Source of the DNA: Planctomycetaceae bacterium
Lineage (GTDB): Bacteria > Planctomycetota > Planctomycetia > Pirellulales > PALSA-1355
NCBI GenBank assembly: GCA_003153375.1
Contig: PLYM01000047.1
Span: forward strand, 36,473-100,472
DNA: 64,000 nucleotides
Direction: 5' to 3'
Of this stretch, positions 45,862 to 54,753 are shown in pieces. Below the pieces are notes generated by a model. That model had not been told where the DNA came from. It saw only the letters and a list, made by a program, of their open reading frames with translations, and made no database searches. How positions within the stretch are numbered: position 1 is the stretch's first letter; each line of letters starts with the position of its first letter. Made by a program: the position numbers and the translations under genes.

Positions 45862-48111
45862 TCACTGGGCGCCCGCTTGCGTCGTCACCGGTGCTTCGCC
45901 CGGGTGATAGATCTGCTTGGCGATCGATTGCACATCGTCCCAGCGGATTGGGTTGTCCTTCATCTGCTTTTTCGACATCAGCGCGGCCTGGTCGAAGAAG
46001 TGCGGGCTCTTGGGATTGCCGCTCGAGCCGTACGGCAGCAGCGACTTGCTCTTTACTTTGTCGCCGAATTCAACAATCGACATGTAACTGGTGCCGACGA
46101 CCGCGTAGTGGTTCTTGATCAGCTTGAGCGGCGGGATATTCATCGACGGAGTAAAGTACATCGTGAACACTACGCCCGGGGGACCGGGCAAACCGGCGCT
46201 CGGCAGGCTGGGTTGCGAATCGCTAAAGGGAATCTTGAAGAAGTCCGAGACGTCGGCATGCCGCTGGAAGCGATTCACCTTGCCGTAGGGAACCTTCCAA
46301 TCCAGAAACAATCCTTCGAGTTTTTGGGCCGCGCTCACCAGGGCCTTGAACTGCTCGGGCACGTTGTTGACGAACTGCCGCTTGAGCGTCTCGGCCGGAT
46401 AGCCGAAGCCATACAGCTCTTCGTACCAGGCGATGCACAACGTGGCTTGCGTCGACTCGATCGTGCCTTTGCAGTCCCAATTCAGCAGATGCTCGAGATA
46501 GGGCTCGACCTGCGCGGCCAGTTCGGGATTCGTCTGCCGGAGCTTGGCGAGTTCAGCCCGATAGCGAGGCAACTCGGTCACGGCCCAGTAGATCGTCGTA
46601 TCGAACGACAGTTCCTGCCAGCGGTCAAACGTCACGTCGCGCGCCTCGCGCAACAACATGCGGGAAACCTTGGCGCGTCGCTTGTCGTCATAACGGTCTT
46701 CGACCATGTAGTCCGGATAGTCGCCGATCGCCGGTCCAGCGTTATCGGTCGTCGAATAGGGAGTCGAGTTGCAATTCTGGATATAGCCAGAAGTGGGATT
46801 CAGCACTTGCGGCAGGTCGTCGATCGAATGGATCCCTTGCCACTCCGTACGGGGATCGCTGCCGTCGACAGGTCCGGTCCAATCAAACGACGCATCGCGC
46901 TTGGGCACGATGCCGTTGTAGAGGTACCAGATATTGCCGTCGACATCGGCATAGATCGTGTTGAACAACGGCATTTCGAGCATGCCCATCGCCGCCTTGA
47001 ATTCCGTCAGATTCTTGGCCCGCAGCATCTTGATGCTCTGCCGCGACAGCACGGCGTCGTAGAGCTTGGCGACCATGGCCGAGACATAGCGTTTGTCATC
47101 GAGCTTCTTCACGATTGGCCCATGGTGCGTCTTGCGGAACGTATATTCGTTGCTCTCCATGCCCGATCCGCGCTTGATGCGAATCGTGTCCTTCCACTCG
47201 ACGGCCTTGCGATAGCCCTTGTCATAGCGATAGTTGAGCGGTTCGTCGGGGTCATCGAACGTTTCAGTCCACGAACTGCCAACGCTCGGCTCGTTGGTCG
47301 TGAACCCCCAGCCACAGTATTCGTTGTGGCCCAGCACCGGCAGCGGCGTGCCGAAAAACGACGCGCCCGTGAAATTCCAGCCTTCACCGCTGCGGATATG
47401 CGCCTCGTAGAACTGGCCGAAACCGTAGTACGGTTGGTGCGGGTTGATCAACAGCATCGGCTTGCCCGAGCGGGTCTTGCTGCCCGAGATTGCCCAGGCG
47501 TTGCTGCCTGTGGCGGCCTTGATCTCGCTTTGCAGCTTCCCTTCCTCAAAGGTATTGGGAATCTTGTCGAACGAGACGTGTGCATGGCTGCTGACGAGTT
47601 CCAAGGCCGCGGCCCGCGCGAAGGCCAGCAGATACCAGGGCTCGATCCGCTCCAGCAGCCGCGGTTTGACCTCGGGGTGCGTGGCCAGGTAGTAGTTGAT
47701 GCCCTCGACAAAGGCTGTGCCGGCCGCGCGCGGCTCGGGATCGAGCTTGTCGAAGTCGGCCTTGGACCGTTGCGGCACTTCGAAGGCCCGGTTGCGCATG
47801 TCCTTGGCCAGGAACTGCCGACCATACAGCTCGCAATAGCGGCCCAGGCCCATGACGTACGAGTCTTCGATCTGCCAGAAGAAGTCTTCGGCCTGGCAAT
47901 AGCCAAAGGCGAACAGTACCGCCTTGTCGGTCGGGCCGTCGATGTGGGGCATGCCGTAGTTGTCGCGATAGATTGTCGCGCTCTTGGCCAATTCGCGGGC
48001 GTCGATCTTCGACGCGGCGTCGTCGGCCAGCGCCGTGACGCCGAGGCCCAGGATGAATCCACAAACGATCGGCAATCCCCAGACAAAGCGGCGACAATGA
48101 GCAGTGGCCAT
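45862..48111 (-). CDS. Penicillin acylase family N-terminal nucleophile amidase
   Basis: About 749 residues from ATG 48111, with GAGAG nine bases upstream; GTG 48126 would add five residues. A signal peptide (about 1-29) leads to an alpha-chain-like part (IYRDNYGMPHIDGPTDKAV). Autocatalytic cleavage is expected before S203 in ATGSNAWAISG, the Ntn nucleophile. GKPMLLINPHQPY and NEYCGWGFTTNEPSV follow. The family includes penicillin, cephalosporin and acyl-homoserine-lactone acylases; the true substrate may be a lipo-amide. It is exported. A very long opposite-strand open frame here is a shadow. Confidence 0.9.
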   Translation of the reverse strand: MATAHCRRFVWGLPIVCGFILGLGVTALADDAASKIDARELAKSATIYRDNYGMPHIDGPTDKAVLFAFGYCQAEDFFWQIEDSYVMGLGRYCELYGRQFLAKDMRNRAFEVPQRSKADFDKLDPEPRAAGTAFVEGINYYLATHPEVKPRLLERIEPWYLLAFARAAALELVSSHAHVSFDKIPNTFEEGKLQSEIKAATGSNAWAISGSKTRSGKPMLLINPHQPYYGFGQFYEAHIRSGEGWNFTGASFFGTPLPVLGHNEYCGWGFTTNEPSVGSSWTETFDDPDEPLNYRYDKGYRKAVEWKDTIRIKRGSGMESNEYTFRKTHHGPIVKKLDDKRYVSAMVAKLYDAVLSRQSIKMLRAKNLTEFKAAMGMLEMPLFNTIYADVDGNIWYLYNGIVPKRDASFDWTGPVDGSDPRTEWQGIHSIDDLPQVLNPTSGYIQNCNSTPYSTTDNAGPAIGDYPDYMVEDRYDDKRRAKVSRMLLREARDVTFDRWQELSFDTTIYWAVTELPRYRAELAKLRQTNPELAAQVEPYLEHLLNWDCKGTIESTQATLCIAWYEELYGFGYPAETLKRQFVNNVPEQFKALVSAAQKLEGLFLDWKVPYGKVNRFQRHADVSDFFKIPFSDSQPSLPSAGLPGPPGVVFTMYFTPSMNIPPLKLIKNHYAVVGTSYMSIVEFGDKVKSKSLLPYGSSGNPKSPHFFDQAALMSKKQMKDNPIRWDDVQSIAKQIYHPGEAPVTTQAGAQ

Positions 48112-48367
48112 GCGAAAATCTCTCACTTTGACAAGCCTAAACGCGGTGTACCCACCAGGGGCCGCGCGAGCGAATGAACTGCGAACGCAACCAAAACGGC
48201 CGCCCCATTTCGGCGCTGAAAGAGCGCCCGAAAAATAGCCGCAATCAGCCTAATCACAATAACTTGCGAGCCCTGGTTTCGCAAGAACGCGGAAAAAGCG
48301 TCGCCCCATCGTTGCTTGCCAGCATGCCGATGCCCCGCGGTGCCAAGCATTTTCGCAAGGCCGCCAT

Positions 48368-48967
48368 CTAGACCGCCGCCAAGGCCGCCTTGAAACGGGC
48401 CAGGCGCTCACTCATCGGCCCCGGCGCATTGAGTTGCCAATCGACCACCGGCTCGACGGCCAAAGTGATGAACCTTGGGCCTGGCTGCTCCAAGATTGCC
48501 GCCGCTTCGCGCTGCCACGCATCGAGCCGCTGGAATGCATGCACGTTGGCAAACCCGGCACCGCGGGCCATGCCGGCCAGATCGACTTGGGCGCGCGCTT
48601 GCGCGCGGGCCGCCGCCGTTTGTTGGCCGCCGGTGACTTCGAAGATGCCGTTCTCGAGCACGACCAAAGTGATGTTCCGACAGCCGCTGGCCACGATCGT
48701 TACCAGGCTGCCGAGGTTCATCAGCATGCCGCCATCGCCGTTGACGATCAATACTTCGCGCTGCGGTTTCGACAACGCCAGTCCCAAGCCCAGCGCCGGC
48801 GCCTCGCCCATCGCCGAGGGAACATAGTGAAAGTCCAGCGCGTGCTGCGCGAGCTTGGGCCATTCACGGGCGGCGCCCATCGTCGTGACCACGATCCGCT
48901 CCTCGCGCAGCACGATTAACACTTGCAGTGCGGGCACCAGGGGCATCCGAGACGGAGCGCGGCTCAT
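48368..48967 (-). CDS. TPP-dependent decarboxylase, beta-type subunit (ComE-like)
   Basis: 199 residues from ATG 48967, two bases after the partner gene's stop. It is the TPP-binding domain: VNGDGGMLMNLGSLVTIV has the GDG...N diphosphate-magnesium motif, and VVLENGIFEV follows. Two-gene split enzymes of this shape include sulfopyruvate decarboxylase (ComD/ComE), while phosphonopyruvate decarboxylase has both domains in one chain. The substrate is unknown, since no phosphonate or coenzyme M genes are in the window. Confidence 0.82.
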   Translation of the reverse strand: MSRAPSRMPLVPALQVLIVLREERIVVTTMGAAREWPKLAQHALDFHYVPSAMGEAPALGLGLALSKPQREVLIVNGDGGMLMNLGSLVTIVASGCRNITLVVLENGIFEVTGGQQTAAARAQARAQVDLAGMARGAGFANVHAFQRLDAWQREAAAILEQPGPRFITLAVEPVVDWQLNAPGPMSERLARFKAALAAV

Positions 48968-48969
48968 GT

Positions 48970-49455
48970 TTACATGCGTCCTTCCGCGACTAGGACCACG
49001 CCGGGCTTGTTGGCCTGACGGCAAGCTTGCAGGTGGGCCGTCATTTTCGGCAACTCGTCGGGATGTTGGATCAGAATGTAGTCCAACCCCCAAGCAGCGA
49101 GAATGGGTTCGGTAAAGCGTCGCGCCGAGTCGGTCGAATCGGGAACCAGATAACTGCGATAACCGATGACCGCGAGCAGCGGCAGCCGCAGATCGAACAA
49201 GACATTGCGCAGCGCATCGCCCGATTCGAACAAGCCCGTGTTCTGAATCATGACCAGCGGCGATTTTCCACCCAGACAAAGGCCCGCCGCGATCGCCCAG
49301 GCCTCGCCTTCGCGACAAACCCGCACCAAATCCAGCGAGCTCGATCGATCGAAGGCGGTTTCCCAGGGCCCCAGCGCCGAGTCGGGCAGCCACACGACAT
49401 GCGTGATGCCCGCGCGCACCAATGACTCGGCCACTTGTTCGCCTGGATAGTCCAT
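48970..49455 (-). CDS. TPP-dependent decarboxylase, alpha-type subunit (ComD-like)
   Basis: 161 residues from ATG 49455. It is the pyrimidine-binding domain of the split TPP enzyme: SLVRAGITHVVWLPDSALGPW, the activating Glu in CREGEAWAIAAGLCLGG, and MIQNTGLFESGDALRN. The C-terminus IQHPDELPKMTAHL is typical. The next gene supplies the TPP domain. An in-frame ATG about 24 codons upstream is possible but extends into weak sequence; the longer frame to 49692 overlaps the divergent small-protein gene. Confidence 0.82.
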   Translation of the reverse strand: MDYPGEQVAESLVRAGITHVVWLPDSALGPWETAFDRSSSLDLVRVCREGEAWAIAAGLCLGGKSPLVMIQNTGLFESGDALRNVLFDLRLPLLAVIGYRSYLVPDSTDSARRFTEPILAAWGLDYILIQHPDELPKMTAHLQACRQANKPGVVLVAEGRM

Positions 49456-49676
49456 GCCCCGGTCCACGTCGCTGATTGAGCAATCTGGCCAGCTATTTGT
49501 CCGTTCGGCCGTCATCATCGCCCGCATTAGCACACTTGGCAAGCTGGCCACTTCACCAGGAGGCCCAGTTCGCGAGTGCCGCTTGCTGCCTTTTTGACGC
49601 TGGCACCTGAAGGTGAATATACTGGGCCAGATGTCGGATGATTGACCCCCTCTGCTCACGACCAAGGAGATCACGC

Positions 49677-50060
49677 ATGGCCAGGTTCGCAACGTTCGCT
49701 CTCGGGCTGGTTCTCGTTTATGTCTGCGCGACCAATCTGGCAGCCCGGGCTGCCGATGAAAAAATCGATGTCACCGGAACTTGGGAAGCCGAAATCGAAA
49801 TCGCCGGCAACCAGGGAACACCCACGTTCGTTCTCAAGCAAGACGGCGAAAAGCTGACCGGAAAATACAAGGGGCAGTTTGGCGAAAAGGACATCAAGGG
49901 CACGGTGAAGGGCAAGGAGATTGAATTCTCGTTCGAGATTCAGGACGACGCCAAGGCCACCTACACCGGCACGATCGACAAGGACACGATGAAGGGCAAG
50001 GCCAACTATGCCGATCAGGCCTCGGGCGAATGGAAAGCCAAGAAGGCCGCCGCCAAATAG
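49677..50060 (+). CDS. Small exported beta-rich protein
   Basis: 127 residues from ATG 49677, with AAGGAGA at the right distance. A signal peptide (about 1-25, ending ARA-A) precedes an 85-residue beta-strand-rich part with repeated KGK/GEK-type turns (DVTGTWEAEIEIAG, GKYKGQFGEKDIKGTVKG, YTGTIDKDTMKGKANY) and a lysine-rich end. It resembles small lipocalin-like planctomycete secreted proteins. Function unknown. It is divergent from the TPP decarboxylase genes and convergent with the EF-hand protein gene. Confidence 0.78.
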   Translation: MARFATFALGLVLVYVCATNLAARAADEKIDVTGTWEAEIEIAGNQGTPTFVLKQDGEKLTGKYKGQFGEKDIKGTVKGKEIEFSFEIQDDAKATYTGTIDKDTMKGKANYADQASGEWKAKKAAAK

Positions 50061-50097
50061 CGACGGTCAATGACCACGGGCAAAGCAGCGACGGCGG

Positions 50098-51732
50098 TCA
50101 GGGCGCGGCGGCTGCCGTTGGCTGCGCTTCGCTGGAGTCGAGATAGCCGTCGCCGTTTTTGTCCAGAGTGGTGAACTGCTCGCGCGTGCCTAAAAACTCG
50201 CGCGGGCTGATTTCACCATCGCCGTTCGCGTCCATCGCCTTGAGCCAGGCCGGCAGGCTCGATGGAGGGGCAGCGGCCTGAGCCGACATGCCCGCGCCGT
50301 CCGTGGGCGCCGCGCCTCGAACGACGTTGCAGCTAAGTTGCTCGGGCAGGTCTGACGCCACGATGTGGCCCTGGCCGTCGCGATCGAGTTCGGCCAGCCG
50401 CGCGGCGGCCCCGGCCAGTTCGCGCGTCTTCAAACGCTCGTCGTGGTTCACGTCCAGCCAGCCGAACACGGCATCTTCGACCCGACCGGCGCGGACTTGA
50501 ACCTGCCAGTTGCTGTAGGCGCGGCTGCCGTTCGCCGGCGGCGGTGCCAGATCCGTGGCCACAAGCGCCAATTGGAGCCCCGGCAACTCGATTCGCAATC
50601 CGCTGGGCGAAGAATAGGACCTGGCCCCGGCGGCGATCAGGTCGTCGCTCAGTCGCTCCAACTCGAGCGTGGGCGGTTGCGGCTCAGACGGAGCCTTTTC
50701 GGCTGTGTCGGGGGCAAAGTGCACGTTCACCACAACATCGGCGCGCGCCTTGAGCAACTCCGCCAGTTCACGCTGATCGACGTTGCCATCATGGTTGGCG
50801 TCGAGCTCGGCAAACAAACCAGGCGTCAGCGAAAAACTGGCCGCGTCCAGGCCGTTGCGCTGACCCGTCGATTCGCCCAGCACGTAGTAGATCGATTCCA
50901 GCTCCAGCTTCCTCAATTCCAGGCCCTGATCGCGGCGATAGTCGCGGTTGCGTCGGCGAGCGGCTGGCGGGACAGTCGGGGCGCGAAAATCCAGCAATCG
51001 GACCACGTCATCATCGTCCGCGTCGCGACTTCGCAGGCGGTCCGCTGCGGCGGTCATTTCAGCCTTGGAGAGTTGACCATCCTGGTCGTCGTCCAACAGA
51101 GCGAAGAGCGACTGGTCTTGCTGAGTATCCTCAGACTCGTCGGCGATCGAGCGCACCGAGAAAGCGCGGCCGAGGTAGTTGTCCTGGGCCACCAGCGCCG
51201 CCAACTCACCGCGTTGCACGCGTCCGTCGCGATTCTGATCGAATCGCTCGATCATCCGCCGTCCTTCGCCGTCGTTCTTGATCGGCTCATTGCCCCAGTG
51301 ACCCTCGGTGAATTTGGGATTGGCGACGAGAGCGGTCCACTGCGGCTCCGTGTTGGCGTCACCGCCAGCCGCTCGCCAGGCTTCGTCGAGCAGGCCTTCG
51401 GCCGTCTGGCGCGGTCCTTGACCGCCGACATCGATTCGCAACTGCACGATCAACGGGCCGCGTGAGGTAAAGATAACGAACCGCTCGGGCTCGACGATCA
51501 CGGGCGCGGCCTCCGAATCTACCGCGACTTCGGACGCGGGCACCTCGGCCGCCGAACTTTCCGGGGACAAGGACGCCGCCTCTTCGGCCGTCTCGGCGAC
51601 CGCAGGCGCGACGGTCGGGGGGCCTGATCGCGCACAGCCGCCACAGCCAACGATCCATGTCAGCGCCATTGTGGCCGCGCAGACTCGACAACAGACTGAC
51701 GCGACTCGTTGCATGCGCGGCACCGATCTCAT
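50098..51732 (-). CDS. EF-hand-rich lipoprotein in a DUF1501/DUF1553 operon
   Basis: 544 residues from ATG 51732, overlapping the DUF1501 stop as ATGA. A signal with lipobox IVGC makes it a likely lipoprotein. At least six EF-hand-like loops are seen: DQNRDGRVQRGE, DDDQDGQLSKAE, DANHDGNVDQRE, DVNHDERLKTRE, DANGDGEISPRE and DKNGDGYLDSSE, plus a weaker DRDGQGHIVASD. The fourth lacks the usual Gly. A low-complexity acidic region (about 35-75) precedes them. It would bind calcium outside the cytoplasm. Its coupling to DUF1501 and DUF1553 genes suggests a shared task. Confidence 0.85.
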   Translation of the reverse strand: MRSVPRMQRVASVCCRVCAATMALTWIVGCGGCARSGPPTVAPAVAETAEEAASLSPESSAAEVPASEVAVDSEAAPVIVEPERFVIFTSRGPLIVQLRIDVGGQGPRQTAEGLLDEAWRAAGGDANTEPQWTALVANPKFTEGHWGNEPIKNDGEGRRMIERFDQNRDGRVQRGELAALVAQDNYLGRAFSVRSIADESEDTQQDQSLFALLDDDQDGQLSKAEMTAAADRLRSRDADDDDVVRLLDFRAPTVPPAARRRNRDYRRDQGLELRKLELESIYYVLGESTGQRNGLDAASFSLTPGLFAELDANHDGNVDQRELAELLKARADVVVNVHFAPDTAEKAPSEPQPPTLELERLSDDLIAAGARSYSSPSGLRIELPGLQLALVATDLAPPPANGSRAYSNWQVQVRAGRVEDAVFGWLDVNHDERLKTRELAGAAARLAELDRDGQGHIVASDLPEQLSCNVVRGAAPTDGAGMSAQAAAPPSSLPAWLKAMDANGDGEISPREFLGTREQFTTLDKNGDGYLDSSEAQPTAAAAP

Positions 51733-53072
51733 GCCAACAACTCGCGAAGCGGTTGCCCTTCCGCGATTTTGATCGGCCGGCCCATGGAATTCGTGTTTTG
51801 CGTGGCCGGGTCGATTCCCAGGGCGGCACACAACGTGGCCAGTAAGGCGCTGGAGCCAACCGGGTTGTCCTCGACGGCCATCCCATCGGCACTCGTGCGA
51901 CCGTAAGCCTGGCCACCGCGAATCGCGCCGCCGGCCAGCACCGCGCTCCAGGCGTTCGGAAAATGATCGCGTCCCCCTTGGGCATTGATCTGCGGCGTGC
52001 GGCCAAACTCGCCCATCCACAAAATCGTGGTTGACGCCAACAGACCACGATCGGCCAACTCGCGCATCAGCGTGCTCCAGCCGGCATCGAGCTCGCCCGA
52101 AAGACTTTTGACTGCGGTGAAATTGTTCTGGTGCGTGTCCCAACCCACCGAATTACCTTCAATTCCGCCCAGGGTAACTTCGACGAATGGCACGCCACGC
52201 TCGACCAGCCGCCGGGCCAGCAGGCAACCCTGGCCAAAACGACCCCGGCCGTACGCATCGCGCACCGTCGTTGGCTCCTGTTCGAGATTGAAGGCGCTGG
52301 CCGCCTGGCTGCGCATCAAACGCACCGCGCGGCGATAGACCAGTTGATGAGCCAGCGCCGAACTGCCCGGCCGGTCCGCCACGAACCCTTGTTCGAGCGC
52401 GTCCCACAGTTGCAGACGCCGATCGGCCTGCGCCGCGTCGACGCCCCCGGGCAATTGCAAATCGTCGAGCTTCAAGTTGGCGTACGTCGTGGCATCCGTG
52501 GCCGCACCCGCCGGCGAGGCCGCGCCGACCGTGGCCGCTGCATACCGCGGGCCGAGAAATCCGGGGCTGTAAGCAGCCGGATTGAACAAAGCATAGGGCG
52601 AAATGCTCACGTAATGGGGCAGCTCGGCCTCGTCATCGCCGAGTTCCTTGGCCACCAGCGAACCGATCGTGGGATACTCGACCGGCCCGCCGGGGCGATA
52701 GCCAGTGCGCATCAGAAACGCGCCGCGCCCGTGATCGCCTTCCTTGGTGCTCAGCGAACGGACCACGGCCATTTGTTCCGCCAGTTCGGCCAGCTTGGGC
52801 AAATGTTCGCTGAACATCAGGCCTGGCGCGGCGGTGGCGATGGGCTTGAACTGCCCGCCGTTGGCGTGATCGGGCTTCAAATCGAAGGTGTCGAGCTGGC
52901 TTGGACCGCCGTTCATCCACAGCAGGATGCAATGTCGCCGCGCGGCCTGAGCCTGCTGGGCGGCCAGCGCCGGCAGCCAGCCGCTCATGCTGGCGCCTAC
53001 CAGCCCCAAGCCCGACGCGCGCAGCCACTGACGGCGCGAAATGGTCGCGGCAAGTTCACGAATTGGGTTCAT
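51729..53072 (-). CDS. DUF1501 protein with Tat signal
   Basis: 447 residues from ATG 53072. The Tat motif is TISRRQWLRASGLGLVG. The family features are HCILLWMNGGPSQLDTFDLKP, HLPKLAELAEQMAVVRSLST, and the C-terminal LWMGEFGRTPQINAQGGRDHF and ALLATLCAALGIDP. The upstream TTG 53102 is unlikely because it overlaps the DUF1553 gene and gives no better signal. It lies between the DUF1549/DUF1553 gene and the EF-hand lipoprotein gene, with which it overlaps. Confidence 0.92.
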   Translation of the reverse strand: MNPIRELAATISRRQWLRASGLGLVGASMSGWLPALAAQQAQAARRHCILLWMNGGPSQLDTFDLKPDHANGGQFKPIATAAPGLMFSEHLPKLAELAEQMAVVRSLSTKEGDHGRGAFLMRTGYRPGGPVEYPTIGSLVAKELGDDEAELPHYVSISPYALFNPAAYSPGFLGPRYAAATVGAASPAGAATDATTYANLKLDDLQLPGGVDAAQADRRLQLWDALEQGFVADRPGSSALAHQLVYRRAVRLMRSQAASAFNLEQEPTTVRDAYGRGRFGQGCLLARRLVERGVPFVEVTLGGIEGNSVGWDTHQNNFTAVKSLSGELDAGWSTLMRELADRGLLASTTILWMGEFGRTPQINAQGGRDHFPNAWSAVLAGGAIRGGQAYGRTSADGMAVEDNPVGSSALLATLCAALGIDPATQNTNSMGRPIKIAEGQPLRELLA

Positions 53073-53098
53073 GCCTCTTCCCCACGTTCGATTGCCGT

Positions 53099-54643
53099 TC
53101 AATGATTCAAAGCAAACTCGGCGTTATTCACCAGCGCCCAAACGACGTCGCCGAGCGCCTCCTTATGCTTGTCAGGCGACGCGCTCTCGACATATTCAAC
53201 AAACCGGCTCCGCTCCGAATCGCGAGGCTCGCGCGCCAATGTAGCGAGGAAAGCAATCTCGACCCGCTGACCGTCGGTCATGAAGGGCGCTTCGAGTGCC
53301 GCGAGCAGCCCGCTTTGAGCAGCATCGGCGGCGCGGTTCAGCTCCGTCCCATTCAGAAGGGTCAAGGCTTGCGGCACGCCGAGCTCGAAATCGGTGGCGG
53401 TTTGCGACTGGGTTTGCATTTTGATCAAAAAGGCCTGACGCTGCGGATCGGCCAAGCGCTGGCTCATGGCGGCCGACGATTGCAAGGCTACACGGCTCAA
53501 CGAGTCGTAGAGTTGCTCGGACGACAGCGTCTTGACGGCCATCTCGGCAAACAAGTCGGCCGGGCGTTCAGGGCCGCCGGCCCGGCGGCTGGCAAGTTGA
53601 TAGGCCCGCGTGTTCGTCAGGCTGCGATACAGCCGCCGCAGGTCGTAACCCGAAGCGACGAACGATTGTGCCAGCTCGTCGAGCAGTCGCGGATGGCTGG
53701 CCGGGTTGTGATCGCCAAAATCGTCGAGCGGTTCGACCAGCCCTCGGCCGAACAACTGGGCCCACACGAAGTTCACCGTGGCAGGCGCCAGGTATGGATT
53801 GTCGGCCGAGACCATCCAGATCGCCAATTGTTCGCGACGCGTGCCGCGCTCGGGCGACTCGACTGGCGCTCCGCCCGGGTAACGGGTGGGCACCGCGGAC
53901 TTGCTGTCGGGCAAGAAAACCTCGCCGCTGTCGGCGTCGACCAACCGCATGCCGGCCGCCGCGCGCGAGCGTTGTTGCAGGCGGGCGAAGAATGCCGCAT
54001 AGCCCCAAAAGTCCTGCTGCGTCCACTTTTCGAAAGGGTGATTGTGGCACTGGGCGCAATCAAGCCGCACGCCGAGGAAAATCCGCGCCGTCGTGGCCCC
54101 CAACTCCTCGGGCTTGAGGCCCACGGCGGTATAAAACAACGCCGGCCCGCTTTCGTCACCGCCGGTGGCCACGAGCAGGTCGGCCACGACGCGATCGTAG
54201 CGACGATTGTCGACGAATTGTCGCCGCAGCCAGTTTTGCAAGCCGATCAAGCCGGCCGTTTGATTCGGATCGAACTTGCGCGGCAACATCAAGTCGCGCC
54301 ACACGTCGGCCAGGTGCGTCGAATGAGCCGGTGAGACCAGCAGCCGGTCGATTAACGCGCGCGATTTTTCAGGTCGTGAGTCTTGCAGATACTCGCGCGA
54401 CTCGGCGACCGTCGGAATGACGCCCGTCAAATCGAGGTAAAGGCGCCGCAGCAGCTCGCTGTCATCGGCCGGTGCGGCCGCTTCCACCCCCTGCTCTTTC
54501 CACCGTGCGGCGAGCAGATCGTCAACACGCTGCGAAATGCTCGGTTCCGCGGATGCGGCAGACGGTGTGAAATCGCCGCTAACGCCGAAAAAGAGCACGG
54601 CGCAGAAAGTCCCGCCAAACGTCGCGAATCGAGGGAGCGGCAT
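53099..54643 (-). CDS. DUF1549/DUF1553 exported protein
   Basis: 514 residues from ATG 54643 with a signal peptide (about 1-32). DUF1549 part: RRLYLDLTGVIPTVAES, RALIDRLLVSPAHS. DUF1553 part: the second half with WAQLFGRGLVEPLDDFGDHN and HPRLLDELAQSFVASGYD. A CxxCH motif is present (DCAQCHNHPF). Unlike the protein at 39721 it has no N-terminal PSCyt1 domain and is the shorter form. It is the first gene of the three-gene operon with DUF1501 and the EF-hand protein. Confidence 0.92.
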   Translation of the reverse strand: MPLPRFATFGGTFCAVLFFGVSGDFTPSAASAEPSISQRVDDLLAARWKEQGVEAAAPADDSELLRRLYLDLTGVIPTVAESREYLQDSRPEKSRALIDRLLVSPAHSTHLADVWRDLMLPRKFDPNQTAGLIGLQNWLRRQFVDNRRYDRVVADLLVATGGDESGPALFYTAVGLKPEELGATTARIFLGVRLDCAQCHNHPFEKWTQQDFWGYAAFFARLQQRSRAAAGMRLVDADSGEVFLPDSKSAVPTRYPGGAPVESPERGTRREQLAIWMVSADNPYLAPATVNFVWAQLFGRGLVEPLDDFGDHNPASHPRLLDELAQSFVASGYDLRRLYRSLTNTRAYQLASRRAGGPERPADLFAEMAVKTLSSEQLYDSLSRVALQSSAAMSQRLADPQRQAFLIKMQTQSQTATDFELGVPQALTLLNGTELNRAADAAQSGLLAALEAPFMTDGQRVEIAFLATLAREPRDSERSRFVEYVESASPDKHKEALGDVVWALVNNAEFALNH

Positions 54644-54753
54644 GACCGTACCGATAGGTATGCGCGATCGTACAAAGCCTGACGGGCATTATACCCGTGC
54701 GCGTGCCGATTGCGACCGAAGACCTTCGAAGCACGGGTCGGTTCAAGTCTGGA

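Noticed and set aside
45586..48177. An 863-codon open frame opposite the penicillin acylase-family gene
   Set aside because: It is a GC-rich antisense shadow: its sequence shows no family motifs, while the minus strand has a signal peptide, the Ntn serine motif and full-length family features.
48970..49692. Long form (240 residues) of the TPP alpha subunit
   Set aside because: The extra N-terminal part overlaps the divergent small-protein gene and lacks family similarity; ATG 49455 begins the recognisable domain.
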